Below, piece after piece: positions 50,517 through 59,277 of a DNA stretch of 64,000 nt. The translations under genes and the position numbers were made by a program. The DNA lies in NCBI RefSeq assembly GCF_029278605.1, contig NZ_CP119572.1:1674001-1738000 (forward strand). Direction: 5' to 3'. The stretch is from Cupriavidus sp. WKF15. GTDB taxonomy: Bacteria > Pseudomonadota > Gammaproteobacteria > Burkholderiales > Burkholderiaceae. The notes beneath the pieces were generated by a model that had not been told where the DNA came from, did no database searches, and saw only the letters and a program-made list of their open reading frames with translations. Positions within the stretch are counted from its first letter, which is position 1; each line of letters begins with the position of its first letter.

Positions 50517-51113
50517 TTGCATATCGCCATCCTGACCTTCGACGGGTTCAACGAACTCGACTCACTCATCGCCTTCAGCATCCTCAACCGCGTCAGGGAG
50601 CAGGGCTGGCGCGTGTCTATCGCCAGTCCGACTGGCACCGTACGTTCGATGAACGGCCTGATGCTGGCGTCGCAGGCCTCGCTCGAGGAGGCTTGCGAGG
50701 CGGACGCGGTGCTGGTCGGCAGCGGGGTTCAGACGCGAGATGTTGTCGCCGATGCGGCGCTGATGGCGCGGCTGAAGCTGGACCCGGCACGCCAGTTGCT
50801 CGGTGCGCAATGTTCGGGGACATTGATTCTCGCCCGGCTGGGCTTGCTGGGCGACCTGCCCGCCTGCACGGATCTGACCACGAAGCCTTGGGTGCAGGAG
50901 GCTGGAGTCGCCGTGCTGGATCAGCCATTTGTAGCCCATGGGAACGTGGCGACGGCGGGCGGTTGCCTGTCGTCGCCGTATCTGGCGGCCTGGTTCATCG
51001 CACGGCTGAAAGGCGTGGATGCTGCGTGCGGTGCGATTCACTACGTCGCACCGGTCGGCGAGAAGGACGCGTTTGTGACACGTGCACTGGAGAAGATCTC
51101 GCCATACCTATGA
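50517..51113 (+). CDS. DJ-1/PfpI family protein (ThiJ-like)
   Basis: The 198-residue protein begins at a TTG (HIAILTFDGFNELD follows directly), with GAGG 6 bp upstream. The family nucleophile elbow has C99 in LLGAQCSGTLILA, and the glutamate in FNELDSLIAF sits where the DJ-1 family has its conserved acid. Members act as glyoxalases, isonitrile hydratases, deglycases or stress proteins. The specific activity cannot be assigned. It is divergent from the MocR gene. The later part (AHGNVATAGGCLSSPYLAAW) is typical of the isonitrile-hydratase-like subgroup. Confidence 0.82.
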   Translation: MHIAILTFDGFNELDSLIAFSILNRVREQGWRVSIASPTGTVRSMNGLMLASQASLEEACEADAVLVGSGVQTRDVVADAALMARLKLDPARQLLGAQCSGTLILARLGLLGDLPACTDLTTKPWVQEAGVAVLDQPFVAHGNVATAGGCLSSPYLAAWFIARLKGVDAACGAIHYVAPVGEKDAFVTRALEKISPYL

Positions 51114-51173
51114 GGCGGACCGGGAGGCGGATGATCGTTGGTGGCTGGCAGGGCAGATCCCTGACCGGTTTAC

Positions 51174-51207
51174 TTCGCGTGCGAAATAGATATACTTCGT
51201 ATGCGAA
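51174..51207. promoter_or_regulatory. Two TTCGyrTGCGAA operators upstream of the crotonase gene
   Basis: TTCGCGTGCGAA (51174-51185) and TTCGTATGCGAA (51196-51207) are near-identical palindromes, 22 bp centre to centre, i.e. two helical turns on the same face. A third copy, TTCGTATGCGAA, lies in front of the MarR gene at 52518-52529. They are probably bound by that MarR protein. Confidence 0.75.
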
Positions 51208-51256
51208 CTTAACGGATGCCGGCGGTATCCACCACCATCCCACCTGGAGATCGAGC

Positions 51257-52033
51257 ATGACCCCGGAAATCCATACTGACCTGAGCAACGGCGTTCTGAC
51301 CATTACGCTTGCCCGGCCTGAGAAGAAGAATGCACTGACGAACGAGATGTACGGCGTCCTGGCCGACACGATCGACGCGGCGCAGCAGAACCGAGACATT
51401 CGCGTGGTGCTGTTGCAGGGCGATGGAGACAGCTTCACGGCCGGCAATGATGTGGCGGAGTTTGCGGCGATCGCGGCGGGAAAGGGGCCCGGCGAACGGC
51501 ACGTGCATCGCTTCCTGCACGCGCTTGCCAATGCGTCGAAGCCGCTTGTTGCCGCAGTCAATGGCAAGGCGGTCGGGGTTGGCACCACCATGTTGCTCCA
51601 TTGCGACTACGTCGTGCTCGCAGAGGATGCGCAGCTCATCACGCCCTTCGTCAACCTCGCCCTCGTTCCCGAAGCGGCTTCGAGCTACCTGCTGCCCTTG
51701 CGCATTGGACACGCCCGGGCTTTCGAGATGTTTGCGCTGGGCGAGCCGCTCGATGCAACGAATGCCGTCGCATGGGGCATCGCCAACAAAGTTTGTGCCA
51801 CTGACCAGTTGCGGGCAGAAGCGGGGCGGATGGCTCTCAGGATTGCCGGGAAGCCGTCTGGCTCGCTGAATGCCATGAAGAGACTGATGCGCGACGCTGA
51901 GAAACTGGTCGCGCAAATGGCGAGCGAAAGCGCACGTTTCGAGGAGCGGCTCGCCAGTGCGGAAGCAAGGGAAGCGTTCTCGGCCTTTGCCGAGAAGCGC
52001 AAGCCGGACTTCACGCGAGTCGCCGGGCACTAG
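51257..52033 (+). CDS. Enoyl-CoA hydratase/isomerase (crotonase) family protein
   Basis: The 258-residue crotonase has LQGDGDSFTAGNDVAEF and LVAAVNGKAVGVGTTMLLHCD in the oxyanion-hole positions, and FVNLALVPEAASSYLLP near the active site. Alanine replaces the glycine/glutamate pattern seen at the second acid of classical ECH, as in isomerase-type family members, so isomerisation is possible. It is controlled by two MarR-type operators upstream and converges on the MarR gene. The ATG at 51257 gives the family-sized protein. Confidence 0.88.
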   Translation: MTPEIHTDLSNGVLTITLARPEKKNALTNEMYGVLADTIDAAQQNRDIRVVLLQGDGDSFTAGNDVAEFAAIAAGKGPGERHVHRFLHALANASKPLVAAVNGKAVGVGTTMLLHCDYVVLAEDAQLITPFVNLALVPEAASSYLLPLRIGHARAFEMFALGEPLDATNAVAWGIANKVCATDQLRAEAGRMALRIAGKPSGSLNAMKRLMRDAEKLVAQMASESARFEERLASAEAREAFSAFAEKRKPDFTRVAGH

Positions 52034-52054
52034 GCAGTGCCCCGCTGTACCGGG

Positions 52055-52489
52055 CTATGCTTCGCCGTCGCCGGTGGCCGGGAATTTGGTCTGCAGGCTC
52101 GTCAGCCATCGTGCGACGATGTCGATCTCGGCCTCGGTGAAGCCTTTGGTCAGCTTGGCGTTCAATGCCTTCATGCTGACTTTCGAGCGCTGGCGCGCGG
52201 CGCGGCCGGCTTCGGTCAACCAAAGGCGCGACACGCGGCGATCCGACGCATCCGGCCGGCGTTCGATCAGTCCTGCCTTTTCGGTCCGGTCGGCAAGCCC
52301 GCTCATCCCCGGCGCCCCCAGATCCAATGCGGCGGCGGCCTCGCTCATCAGCGCGCCGTCGTTGCCTCCCAGGAAGAACAGGAGCCCTGACTGGGCTGCA
52401 GTCACGCCGCCTCCCGCCACGCGCGCTTGTGACCACCGCTGCAGGCGCCGCTGGCCCACATTCAACAGATAGACAAGGCGATGTTCCAT
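52055..52489 (-). CDS. MarR-family transcriptional regulator
   Basis: The 144-residue protein has the MarR winged HTH (DGALMSEAAAALDLGAPGMS, then the wing DASDRRVSRLWLTEAGRAAR with the conserved DxR). MarR regulators release DNA on binding phenolic or CoA-ester ligands, and those near crotonases often sense aromatic acyl-CoAs. It converges on the crotonase gene (21 bp apart) and both have the same TTCGTATGCGAA operator, so it likely represses itself and the crotonase. The start at 52489 fits the fold; 16 upstream residues are not conserved in character. Confidence 0.92.
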   Translation of the reverse strand: MEHRLVYLLNVGQRRLQRWSQARVAGGGVTAAQSGLLFFLGGNDGALMSEAAAALDLGAPGMSGLADRTEKAGLIERRPDASDRRVSRLWLTEAGRAARQRSKVSMKALNAKLTKGFTEAEIDIVARWLTSLQTKFPATGDGEA

Positions 52490-52517
52490 ACAGGATCCGC
52501 TGGGACGTGGGAGTTTG

Positions 52518-52529
52518 TTCGTATGCGAA
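52518..52529. promoter_or_regulatory. TTCGTATGCGAA operator upstream of the MarR gene
   Basis: This 12-bp palindrome is identical to the copy at 51196-51207. It lies 28 bp before the MarR start codon, a typical position for autoregulation. Confidence 0.75.
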
Positions 52530-52778
52530 TATACCATGCCCTCTCAAGTCGATCGGCCCCGAATTCGATCGTCACGCAGGCACTAGCCGTTTGTGTCCTG
52601 AATCGCGCGATGTCTGTCATTTGCGATACGACGGAAAGCGCCAATCATTAGCACATGCCGCTGCGCAACGGCCCATTCCCATGGGACTGAAGGCGCGCGG
52701 CGGCCTACGCCTTGACGCGGCTATCGCTCGCGGCAGGCCGCGGCATCCTTAGCGCATGACCTAATCAAGGGGATCATC

Positions 52779-53216
52779 ATGACCCGGATCGACAAAGTGC
52801 TGTACACCGGCAAGACCCACACCACGGGCGGACGCGAAGGCGCTGCCCGCAGCACGGACGGACGCCTCGACGTCAAGCTGTCGCCTCCTGGTGGGGTGGG
52901 CAGTGGCACGAATCCGGAGCAACTGTTTGCTGCCGGCTGGTCGGCATGTTTCATCGGCGCGATCGGCCACGCTGCCCGCGCGAAAGGCGTGACGCTGCCG
53001 CCTGACCTGGCGGTCGACGCAGAAGTGGATCTGGGCACGGCGGGCGATGCGTTCCTCCTGCAGGCGCGCCTGAATGTCAGCATGCCCGGCATCGATGCGG
53101 GCACGGCGAGAGTGCTGGTCGACGCCGCTCACCAGACCTGCCCATACTCGAAAGCCACACATGGCAACATCAACGTGGAAATCAACGTTGTGCCAGAGCA
53201 GAAGGGCGCCCGATGA
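52779..53216 (+). CDS. Organic hydroperoxide resistance protein (Ohr/OsmC family)
   Basis: The 145-residue protein begins TRIDKVLYTGKTHTTGGREG and has the two catalytic cysteines: C57 in GWSACFIGA and C121 in HQTCPYSKAT. R19 in TTGGRE and a glutamate (E47) in TNPEQLFAAGW match the residues that orient the hydroperoxide in Ohr. It reduces organic hydroperoxides in the cytoplasm with dihydrolipoamide as donor. It overlaps the start of the hydrolase gene by 4 bp (ATGA), so the two are translationally coupled. No ohrR is adjacent. Confidence 0.93.
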   Translation: MTRIDKVLYTGKTHTTGGREGAARSTDGRLDVKLSPPGGVGSGTNPEQLFAAGWSACFIGAIGHAARAKGVTLPPDLAVDAEVDLGTAGDAFLLQARLNVSMPGIDAGTARVLVDAAHQTCPYSKATHGNINVEINVVPEQKGAR

Positions 53217-54001
53217 AATCACTGACCAGACGTTCGCTGGGAATCGCCATCGGGGCCATTCTCGCCTTGGCTGCCTTCGGCTCCCACTCGGCTCCGGCGC
53301 TGCCGCCCGGCACGGCGAAAACGACCGTCGTGCTGGTACACGGCGCCTTTGCCGACGGTTCGGGTTGGGGCAAAGTCATTCCGCTGTTGCAGTCCAGCGG
53401 GCTCAACGTCGTAGCCGTACAGAATCCGCTTACCTCGCTGGCTGACGATGTGGCGGCGACGCGCCGCGTGCTCGATGCGCAAGAGGGACCGGTTGTACTC
53501 GTCGGACACTCGTGGGGCGGCGTGGTCATCTCGGAAGCGGGCATGCACGAGCGCGTCAGGTCACTGGTCTACGTGGCCGCGTTCGCTCCGTCCGAAGGAC
53601 AGTCTGTCGTCGACCTGACAAAGGGTTACCCGACACCGCCGGGGTCGAGGTTCCTGGTGTCGGACAGCGGTGGCTTCCTGAAGCTGAGTGCGGAAGGGAT
53701 GGCCAAGCACTTCGCCCAGGACTTGCCGGCTGCGCAGACCAGCCTGATGACCGTGACGCAAGCGCCCATCCGTGCCAGCAGCTTCGAGGAGAGACCGAAG
53801 GAGGCCGCCTGGCGCACCCGGCCGACGTGGTATGTGCTGACGCAGAACGACCACATGATCGACCCCGGCCTGCAGCGCGCGATGGCCCGCAGCATCTCCG
53901 CCCATGTGGTGAGCGTACCGTCTTCGCATGTGCCGCAACTGTCAAGGCCGGCGCAAGTGGCCGAAGCGATCATCAGCGCCGCCGCGCAGGCGAATCGGTA
54001 A
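53213..54001 (+). CDS. Exported alpha/beta hydrolase
   Basis: The 262-residue precursor has a signal peptide (MKSLTRRSLGIAIGAILALAAFG, with RRS suggesting Tat or Sec) and an alpha/beta hydrolase fold: VVLVHGAFADGSGWGKVIPLL, the nucleophile elbow VGHSWGGVVISEA, and SSHVPQLSRP with the catalytic histidine. It resembles the RutD/haloperoxidase-like subgroup. The substrate is unknown. It is translationally coupled to the Ohr gene. Confidence 0.85.
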   Translation: MKSLTRRSLGIAIGAILALAAFGSHSAPALPPGTAKTTVVLVHGAFADGSGWGKVIPLLQSSGLNVVAVQNPLTSLADDVAATRRVLDAQEGPVVLVGHSWGGVVISEAGMHERVRSLVYVAAFAPSEGQSVVDLTKGYPTPPGSRFLVSDSGGFLKLSAEGMAKHFAQDLPAAQTSLMTVTQAPIRASSFEERPKEAAWRTRPTWYVLTQNDHMIDPGLQRAMARSISAHVVSVPSSHVPQLSRPAQVAEAIISAAAQANR

Positions 54002-54070
54002 GGCAATGGACTCGACAGGGACATTGCGGCGTCGGCCGGCGCCGCCGCATCGATCCTGCTTCCCGATGTG

Positions 54071-54655
54071 CTAGACCGGAAGCGTCCGTGCCAGCACGTT
54101 CATTCTGCAAATCCGCAGCACCTCGTCAGATCGGTCGCGATCGACGATCACACGCGAGATCGCGAGCCCGCCGGACATTTCAGACATCACAGAGATTGCG
54201 AGCACGCCCGCATCGGCATGTCCGACCCGCTCGAGCATCCGGGCCAGCAGGGAAGTCAGCCTGGCGGTACCGTGCTCGAAGGCGTAGCGCGAATCATCGC
54301 CGAGCAAGGCGGCATGGGTTGTCAGCGTCGCAATCGGGCAGCCCGTGCTGCGATGATCCCGATGTTCAGGCGACAGATAGCGCTCGACATACTCCCGGAG
54401 TGCGTCGGCCGGGGGATGGTCGTGACAAATCCGCTCCAGCCTCTCCTGCGTGCTGGCAAACGCGCGCTCGATGGCGCGCGCGATCATGTCTTCGCGAGAC
54501 GAGAAGTGATAGTAGAAGCCGCCATGGGTCAGCCCCACGCTTTTCATCAGCTCGGACACGGAGATCTTGTCCGGGCCGTCGCGCCGCACCAAAGCGGAAG
54601 CCGCCTCGACCAGGCTGTTGTGCGTCTTCTCCCGTTGTTCGGAACCGTATCTCAT
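54071..54655 (-). CDS. TetR-family transcriptional regulator
   Basis: The 194-residue protein has the TetR HTH (ISVSELMKSVGLTHGGFYYHF) and a ligand-binding C-terminal domain. The HGGFYYHFSSREDMIA boundary is characteristic of NemR/AcrR-like TetRs that sense electrophiles or aldehydes. It is divergent from the thiolase gene; the palindrome TATGATG-AC-CATCATA lies between them. The effector is unknown. Confidence 0.9.
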   Translation of the reverse strand: MRYGSEQREKTHNSLVEAASALVRRDGPDKISVSELMKSVGLTHGGFYYHFSSREDMIARAIERAFASTQERLERICHDHPPADALREYVERYLSPEHRDHRSTGCPIATLTTHAALLGDDSRYAFEHGTARLTSLLARMLERVGHADAGVLAISVMSEMSGGLAISRVIVDRDRSDEVLRICRMNVLARTLPV

Positions 54656-54749
54656 TGATGTGCCGTTGCCTTCTCCAGGCCGATCAATATATCAGGAAGA
54701 CGGCCGGTGACGTCTGTGGAGGCCTTCCACACACGGCTAGTTTCTTTGT

Positions 54750-54765
54750 TATGATGACCATCATA
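54750..54765. promoter_or_regulatory. TATGATG-AC-CATCATA operator between TetR and thiolase genes
   Basis: A perfect 7-bp dyad with a 2-bp centre lies 95 bp before the TetR start and 26 bp before the thiolase start. Its symmetry and position fit a TetR operator controlling both genes. Confidence 0.65.
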
Positions 54766-54791
54766 CTATCTCGCCACGGAGAGAGACTTCA

Positions 54792-55925
54792 ATGAAAGCC
54801 GTCATCGCTGGATATGCTCGTTCGCCGTTCCACTTTGCAAAGAAGGGCGCATTGGCCACGACCCGGCCGGACGAACTTGCCGCGCAAGTGGTACGTGGTC
54901 TGCTGGCGCGAACTGACCTCGATCCGGCTCTCATCGAGGACGTCATTCTGGGGTGCTCGTATCCAGAAGGCCCTCAGGGTACCAATCTCGCGCGCATTGT
55001 TGGTCTGCTCGCCGGTTTGCCTCATACCGTTGCCGGGACCACCGTCAATCGCTTTTGCGGATCGTCCATGCAGGCGATCCACATGGCGGCGGCCAATATC
55101 GAAGCCGGCATGGGCGATGCGTTCCTCTGCGTGGGAGTGGAGTCCATGACGATGGTGCCCCAGGGCGGGTTCACCCCGTCTCCCAATCCGCGGCTCAAAG
55201 CGGCCTCGCAGGCCTATGTCTCGATGGGGGAAACGGCGGAGAACGTAGCGGCGCGCTGGAACGTGACCCGCCGTGAACAGGAAGCCTTTGCTGTCCATTC
55301 ACACATGAAGGCAGCAGCTGCTCGCGCAGAAGGCCGCTTGCGCGACGAGATTGTCCAGATCCAGACGTCTGAGGGGTCCGTCGTCACGGAGGATGGCTGC
55401 ATTCGGCCCGGGACATCCCTCGAAGCGCTGGCGAACCTGAAGCCTGCCTTCCGCGCGGAAGGCGTTGTCACCGCGGGCACGTCTTCGCCCTTGACCGACG
55501 GGGCGGTCGCGGTGCTTGTCACTAGCGACAAGTTCGCGGAGCGCCACAACCTGCCTGCAACGGCCCGGATTCTGTCTTTCGCGGTTGCCGGAGTCGATCC
55601 GGAAATCATGGGCGTCGGCCCCATTCCGGCCACGAAGAAGGCATTGGCACGCGCGTCGCTCGATGCCAGCAAGCTGGGGGTGGTGGAGATCAACGAGGCG
55701 TTCGCCTCCCAGGCAATTGCGTGCATGCGTGACCTCGACCTTGTCCCGTCCCGCACCAACCTGGATGGCGGCGGGATCGCCATCGGGCATCCGTTGGGCG
55801 CGACGGGCGCGCGCATTACTGCCAAGGCCGCATCCCTGCTGCAACGCGAGAGGCAGCGCTATGCGCTGGCTACGCAGTGTATTGGCGGAGGACAAGGTAT
55901 CGCGACCATCCTTGAACGGGTCTGA
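54792..55925 (+). CDS. Thiolase (acetyl-CoA acyltransferase family)
   Basis: The 377-residue thiolase has C89 in TVNRFCGSSMQ, the histidine motif GGGIAIGHPLGATGARI and the final active cysteine in YALATQCIGGGQG. It matches the FadA/PcaF family. It would release acetyl-CoA from 3-ketoacyl-CoA. It is divergent from TetR behind a palindromic operator and precedes a second thiolase. Its end VVEINEAFASQAIACM is the NEAF motif. Confidence 0.92.
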   Translation: MKAVIAGYARSPFHFAKKGALATTRPDELAAQVVRGLLARTDLDPALIEDVILGCSYPEGPQGTNLARIVGLLAGLPHTVAGTTVNRFCGSSMQAIHMAAANIEAGMGDAFLCVGVESMTMVPQGGFTPSPNPRLKAASQAYVSMGETAENVAARWNVTRREQEAFAVHSHMKAAAARAEGRLRDEIVQIQTSEGSVVTEDGCIRPGTSLEALANLKPAFRAEGVVTAGTSSPLTDGAVAVLVTSDKFAERHNLPATARILSFAVAGVDPEIMGVGPIPATKKALARASLDASKLGVVEINEAFASQAIACMRDLDLVPSRTNLDGGGIAIGHPLGATGARITAKAASLLQRERQRYALATQCIGGGQGIATILERV

Positions 55926-56066
55926 TGCAGGAGGGCGATGACGGATGCGTCGGCCGGCACACGTGGAGGGCAGTTGACCAAGGGCCGGCGGCGTTCCGCG
56001 TCGCCGCCGCAGGAGGACGGAAGCTGAGTCGAATGTGACGCAAGTCACTGCAACAGGAGCAGGACG

Positions 56067-57254
56067 ATGAGTGCAAAGGACGTAGTGCTGTGTCATCCGG
56101 TACGGACCGCGATCGGGGCCTTCAACGGGTCGCTGAAGGGTACGCCGGCCACCGAACTGGGCGCGGCGGTAATCCGCGAAACGGTGCGGCGCGCGGGCAT
56201 TGAAGAGGCAGCGATCGGCAGTGTGGTGTTCGGCAATGTGGTGCAGGCAGGCAATCGGATGAATCCGGCGCGGCAGGCCGCTATCGGCGCGGGCTTGCCG
56301 GTGTCGTTGCCGGCGATGACCGTGAATCGCGTATGCGGGTCGGGCGCGCAGGCGATCGCCACGACGGCGGACGAGGTGCGGCTTGGCTATGTCGATGTGG
56401 CAGTCGCGGGCGGCATGGAGAACATGGACCGCGCACCGTATCTGCTGGCCAGCGGCCGCTGGGGCAATCGCATGGGCGATGCCACCATGCAGGACAGCAT
56501 GCTGCACGACGGCTTGCAGGACGCATTCTCTGGCCAGCATTCAGGCTGGCACACCGAAGATCTCGCGACGCGCTACGAACTGAGCCGGGACGCGCAAGAT
56601 CGTTGGGCAGAGCGCTCGCAGTCATACTTTGCCCGTGCCCGGCAGCAGGGCCGTTTCGCGGCGCAGATCGCTGACATCGCACTGAAGGGCAAGCAGGGCA
56701 CTGTCGCATTCAATATCGACGAGGCCAGTCGGCCGGAAACGACGCTGGAAGGACTGGCACGCCTGAAGCCCGCGTTCCGGCCCGACGGCACCATCACGGC
56801 TGGGAATGCGCCCGGCATCAACAGCGGCGCCGCTGCCGTGCTGGTGGCGGACCGTGCCTTCGCCGAACGCCACGGGCTCGCGCCCATGGCCCGGCTCGCG
56901 GCCTACGGCGTCGGGGCCGTGGAGCCGGGCCTGTTCGGGCTGGGACCAGTGCCGGCAGTGCGCCAGGCACTGCAGCGAGCCGGCTGGTCGCTGGGCGATG
57001 TCGAGCGATTCGAGATCAACGAAGCCTTCGCGGCGGTGCCGCTGGCCGTTGCCGCCGAACTTGGCCTGCCGCACGACATCATCAACGTCGACGGCGGCGC
57101 AATCGCGCACGGCCATCCCATTGGCGCGACCGGCGCGGTGCTGACCACGCGGCTGCTGTACAGCATGCAGGCGGACGGCATCCGGCGGGGCATCGTCACG
57201 TTGTGCATCGGCGGCGGGCAGGGCATCGCCCTCGCGCTGGAAATGCTGTCGTGA
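56067..57254 (+). CDS. Acetyl-CoA acetyltransferase (thiolase)
   Basis: The 395-residue thiolase has C90 in [15 protein letters not shown], the [17 protein letters not shown] histidine motif, [11 protein letters not shown] and the last cysteine in [13 protein letters not shown]. It is a different type from the gene 141 bp upstream, closer to AtoB-like enzymes by length and the second-cysteine region. Two thiolases in a row may work on different chain lengths. Its stop is 11 bp before the ketopantoate-reductase-like start. Confidence 0.92.
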   Translation: MSAKDVVLCHPVRTAIGAFNGSLKGTPATELGAAVIRETVRRAGIEEAAIGSVVFGNVVQAGNRMNPARQAAIGAGLPVSLPAMTVNRVCGSGAQAIATTADEVRLGYVDVAVAGGMENMDRAPYLLASGRWGNRMGDATMQDSMLHDGLQDAFSGQHSGWHTEDLATRYELSRDAQDRWAERSQSYFARARQQGRFAAQIADIALKGKQGTVAFNIDEASRPETTLEGLARLKPAFRPDGTITAGNAPGINSGAAAVLVADRAFAERHGLAPMARLAAYGVGAVEPGLFGLGPVPAVRQALQRAGWSLGDVERFEINEAFAAVPLAVAAELGLPHDIINVDGGAIAHGHPIGATGAVLTTRLLYSMQADGIRRGIVTLCIGGGQGIALALEMLS

Positions 57255-57265
57255 GGCCGCCGTCC

Positions 57266-58189
57266 ATGAAGATACTGGTACTCGGCGCGGGCGGCATGGG
57301 TGGCTACTACGGGGCGAGGCTGATCGAGGCTGGCGCCGACGTGACGTTCCTGGTCCGTCCCGCTCGCGCGGACGCTCTCGCGCATCATGGCCTGCGCGTG
57401 CGTAGCGACCTGGGGGACTTTCGCGGTTCTGTGAAGACGGTCGTGGCCGATGATCCCGGCGCCGGCTACGACCTGGTATTGCTGGCCTGCAAAAGCTATG
57501 ACATCGACGCGGCGATGGACGCCATCGCTCACAGCGTCGTGGAAGGCGGCGCCGCGGTCCTGCCGTTGCTCAATGGCCTGTCCGTCTACGACCAACTGGA
57601 TCGCCGCTTCGGCCGGGACCGCGTTCTTGGCGGGGTGTCGTACATCGCGACGACCCTGGCCGCGGACGGGGCGATCTCGCATGCGGGACGCGCGGACAAG
57701 CTTCTTGTCGGTGCCCGCACGCAACAGGGGCAGACGCTGGCTGCGGAATTCCACAGGCTGATTTCGCGCACGCCTGGCATTCGGGGCCTCTCCCCCGACA
57801 TCGGGCAGGAGCTATGGAACAAGTGGGTCATGATCGCCGCCGGGGCACTGATGACCTGCCTGATGCGTGGCACGGTCGGCGACATCATGAAGACGCGAGA
57901 CGGCCGCAGGCTGATGGAGCAGGCCATCGACGAGTGCAACGCCGTGGCGGCGCTCTGCGGCTATCCCCTGCCACCGCGCGTGGCAGCGGAGATGCGCGAC
58001 CGCTTGCTTGACGATGCCTCGACCTGGGCAGCTTCGATGATGCGCGACATCGCACGAAACGCGGGCCAGATCGAGGCCGATGCCATCGTCGGCGATCTTC
58101 TGGCGCGCGCCGCAACTGTTGGCCGAGACTTGCCGCTGAGCCGCATCGCTTACTGTCACCTGCAGGTCTATCAGGGCCAGCATGGCTGA
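57266..58189 (+). CDS. Ketopantoate reductase family (PanE-like) oxidoreductase
   Basis: The 307-residue protein begins [20 protein letters not shown], the NADP-binding glycine motif, and shows [12 protein letters not shown] and [21 protein letters not shown] with the conserved lysine and asparagine region of PanE. True PanE makes pantoate for CoA; family members are also common in degradation clusters where they reduce other 2-oxo acids. As it follows two thiolases, a catabolic role is equally likely. The GTG at 57251 overlapping the thiolase stop is an alternative start. Confidence 0.85.
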   Translation: MKILVLGAGGMGGYYGARLIEAGADVTFLVRPARADALAHHGLRVRSDLGDFRGSVKTVVADDPGAGYDLVLLACKSYDIDAAMDAIAHSVVEGGAAVLPLLNGLSVYDQLDRRFGRDRVLGGVSYIATTLAADGAISHAGRADKLLVGARTQQGQTLAAEFHRLISRTPGIRGLSPDIGQELWNKWVMIAAGALMTCLMRGTVGDIMKTRDGRRLMEQAIDECNAVAALCGYPLPPRVAAEMRDRLLDDASTWAASMMRDIARNAGQIEADAIVGDLLARAATVGRDLPLSRIAYCHLQVYQGQHG

Positions 58190-58603
58190 GCAGGGCGCTC
58201 CACAAGTCGCATGGATTGCGCTGCCGCCTTGCGCTGCGCCGTCGCCGGGTATCCAGATACCGCCGATTCGATCGACCATACCAAAGGTTGATTGATATAT
58301 CTGACGCCTTGCGCGAATACTCGACCAAAACCAGCTCATGAGGCAGGACCGCTCCGGCGGAGGTTGCGCGCTCGGACCAGGCGTCTGACGGAGCGAACCG
58401 GATCCATTCGTTCAAATAATTTGATGGATGCGTCCGTGGATCGATCGCCTCAGGCAAAGCGGCCTCCGCTATCGTTCCGGTTATGGCAGCCATTGCCAAA
58501 TAGACGTCGCAGAGAATATTCAGCGAAATTGAATGCCCGGGCGGCGCCCCCGGCTTGCGACCAGCTCGCAGTCCCAGTCCCCAAAACGAACAGGAGAACT
58601 TCC
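58190..58603. other. 414-bp intergenic region
   Basis: The region lies between the reductase and the isochorismatase-like gene. The promoter of the latter should be in its second half. On the minus strand around 58265-58500 a stretch resembles real protein sequence (TGTIAEAALPEAIDPRTHPS, NEWIRFAPSDAWSERATS), then loses that character; it may be a gene remnant. I cannot identify it. No palindrome stands out. Confidence 0.45.
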
Positions 58604-59230
58604 ATGTCCAAACTACCGTTGCTCGAACCTGCCGATTGCGCACTGATCCTCGTCGATGAACAGGCAGGCCTTGCGTTCGCTGCGGGTTCCCAGGACCCGC
58701 AGATTCTGCGCAGTAACGGTCTTGCGGTCGCCAAGACAGCGGTTACCTTTGGGCTGCCGGTCGTGGTCTCCACTTCGGCCTCCAAGGTGTACAGCGGCCC
58801 ATTGATGCCGGCGTTCCGTGAAGTGCTGACAGACGTCACGCCAATCGAACGCCGCAACATGAACCTTTGGGAAGACGATGCGGTGCGCAACGCGATTACG
58901 GCGACCGGAAAGCGTACGCTGATCATCGCTGGCATGTTGACGGAGGCTTGTGTAAGCTTCCCGGTCCTCTCGGCGCTGTCCGAGGGCTATCAGGTGCACG
59001 TCGTTGCCGATGCTTGTGGCGGACTGACACCGGCGAGCCATGACCTCGCGTTGCGGCGGATGGCCGCCGCTGGCGCGGTCATGACCTCCTGGATTCAGCT
59101 CCTGCTCGAATTCCAGAGGGACTGGACCCGCCATGACACCTATGAGAAGGCACGCTCGATCGTGGTGGAGCACGGTGGCGGGTATGGCACGGGCCTCGCG
59201 TATGCGCGTGACATGATCAAACCGGCGTGA
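58604..59230 (+). CDS. Isochorismatase-like cysteine hydrolase (YcaC-type)
   Basis: The 208-residue protein has the isochorismatase-like fold: CALILVDEQAGLAF with catalytic D18, the NMNLWED stretch, and C116 in IAGMLTEACVSFPVLSAL, the cysteine of YcaC-like hydrolases. These act on amides or have uncertain substrates. AGGAG precedes the ATG at 58604. It starts a three-gene run with the two small membrane proteins, the first gap being 47 bp. Confidence 0.87.
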   Translation: MSKLPLLEPADCALILVDEQAGLAFAAGSQDPQILRSNGLAVAKTAVTFGLPVVVSTSASKVYSGPLMPAFREVLTDVTPIERRNMNLWEDDAVRNAITATGKRTLIIAGMLTEACVSFPVLSALSEGYQVHVVADACGGLTPASHDLALRRMAAAGAVMTSWIQLLLEFQRDWTRHDTYEKARSIVVEHGGGYGTGLAYARDMIKPA

Positions 59231-59277
59231 GCGTCATTGCCGCAGACACCTAATGCTGTTCGGAGGATGCAAACGAC

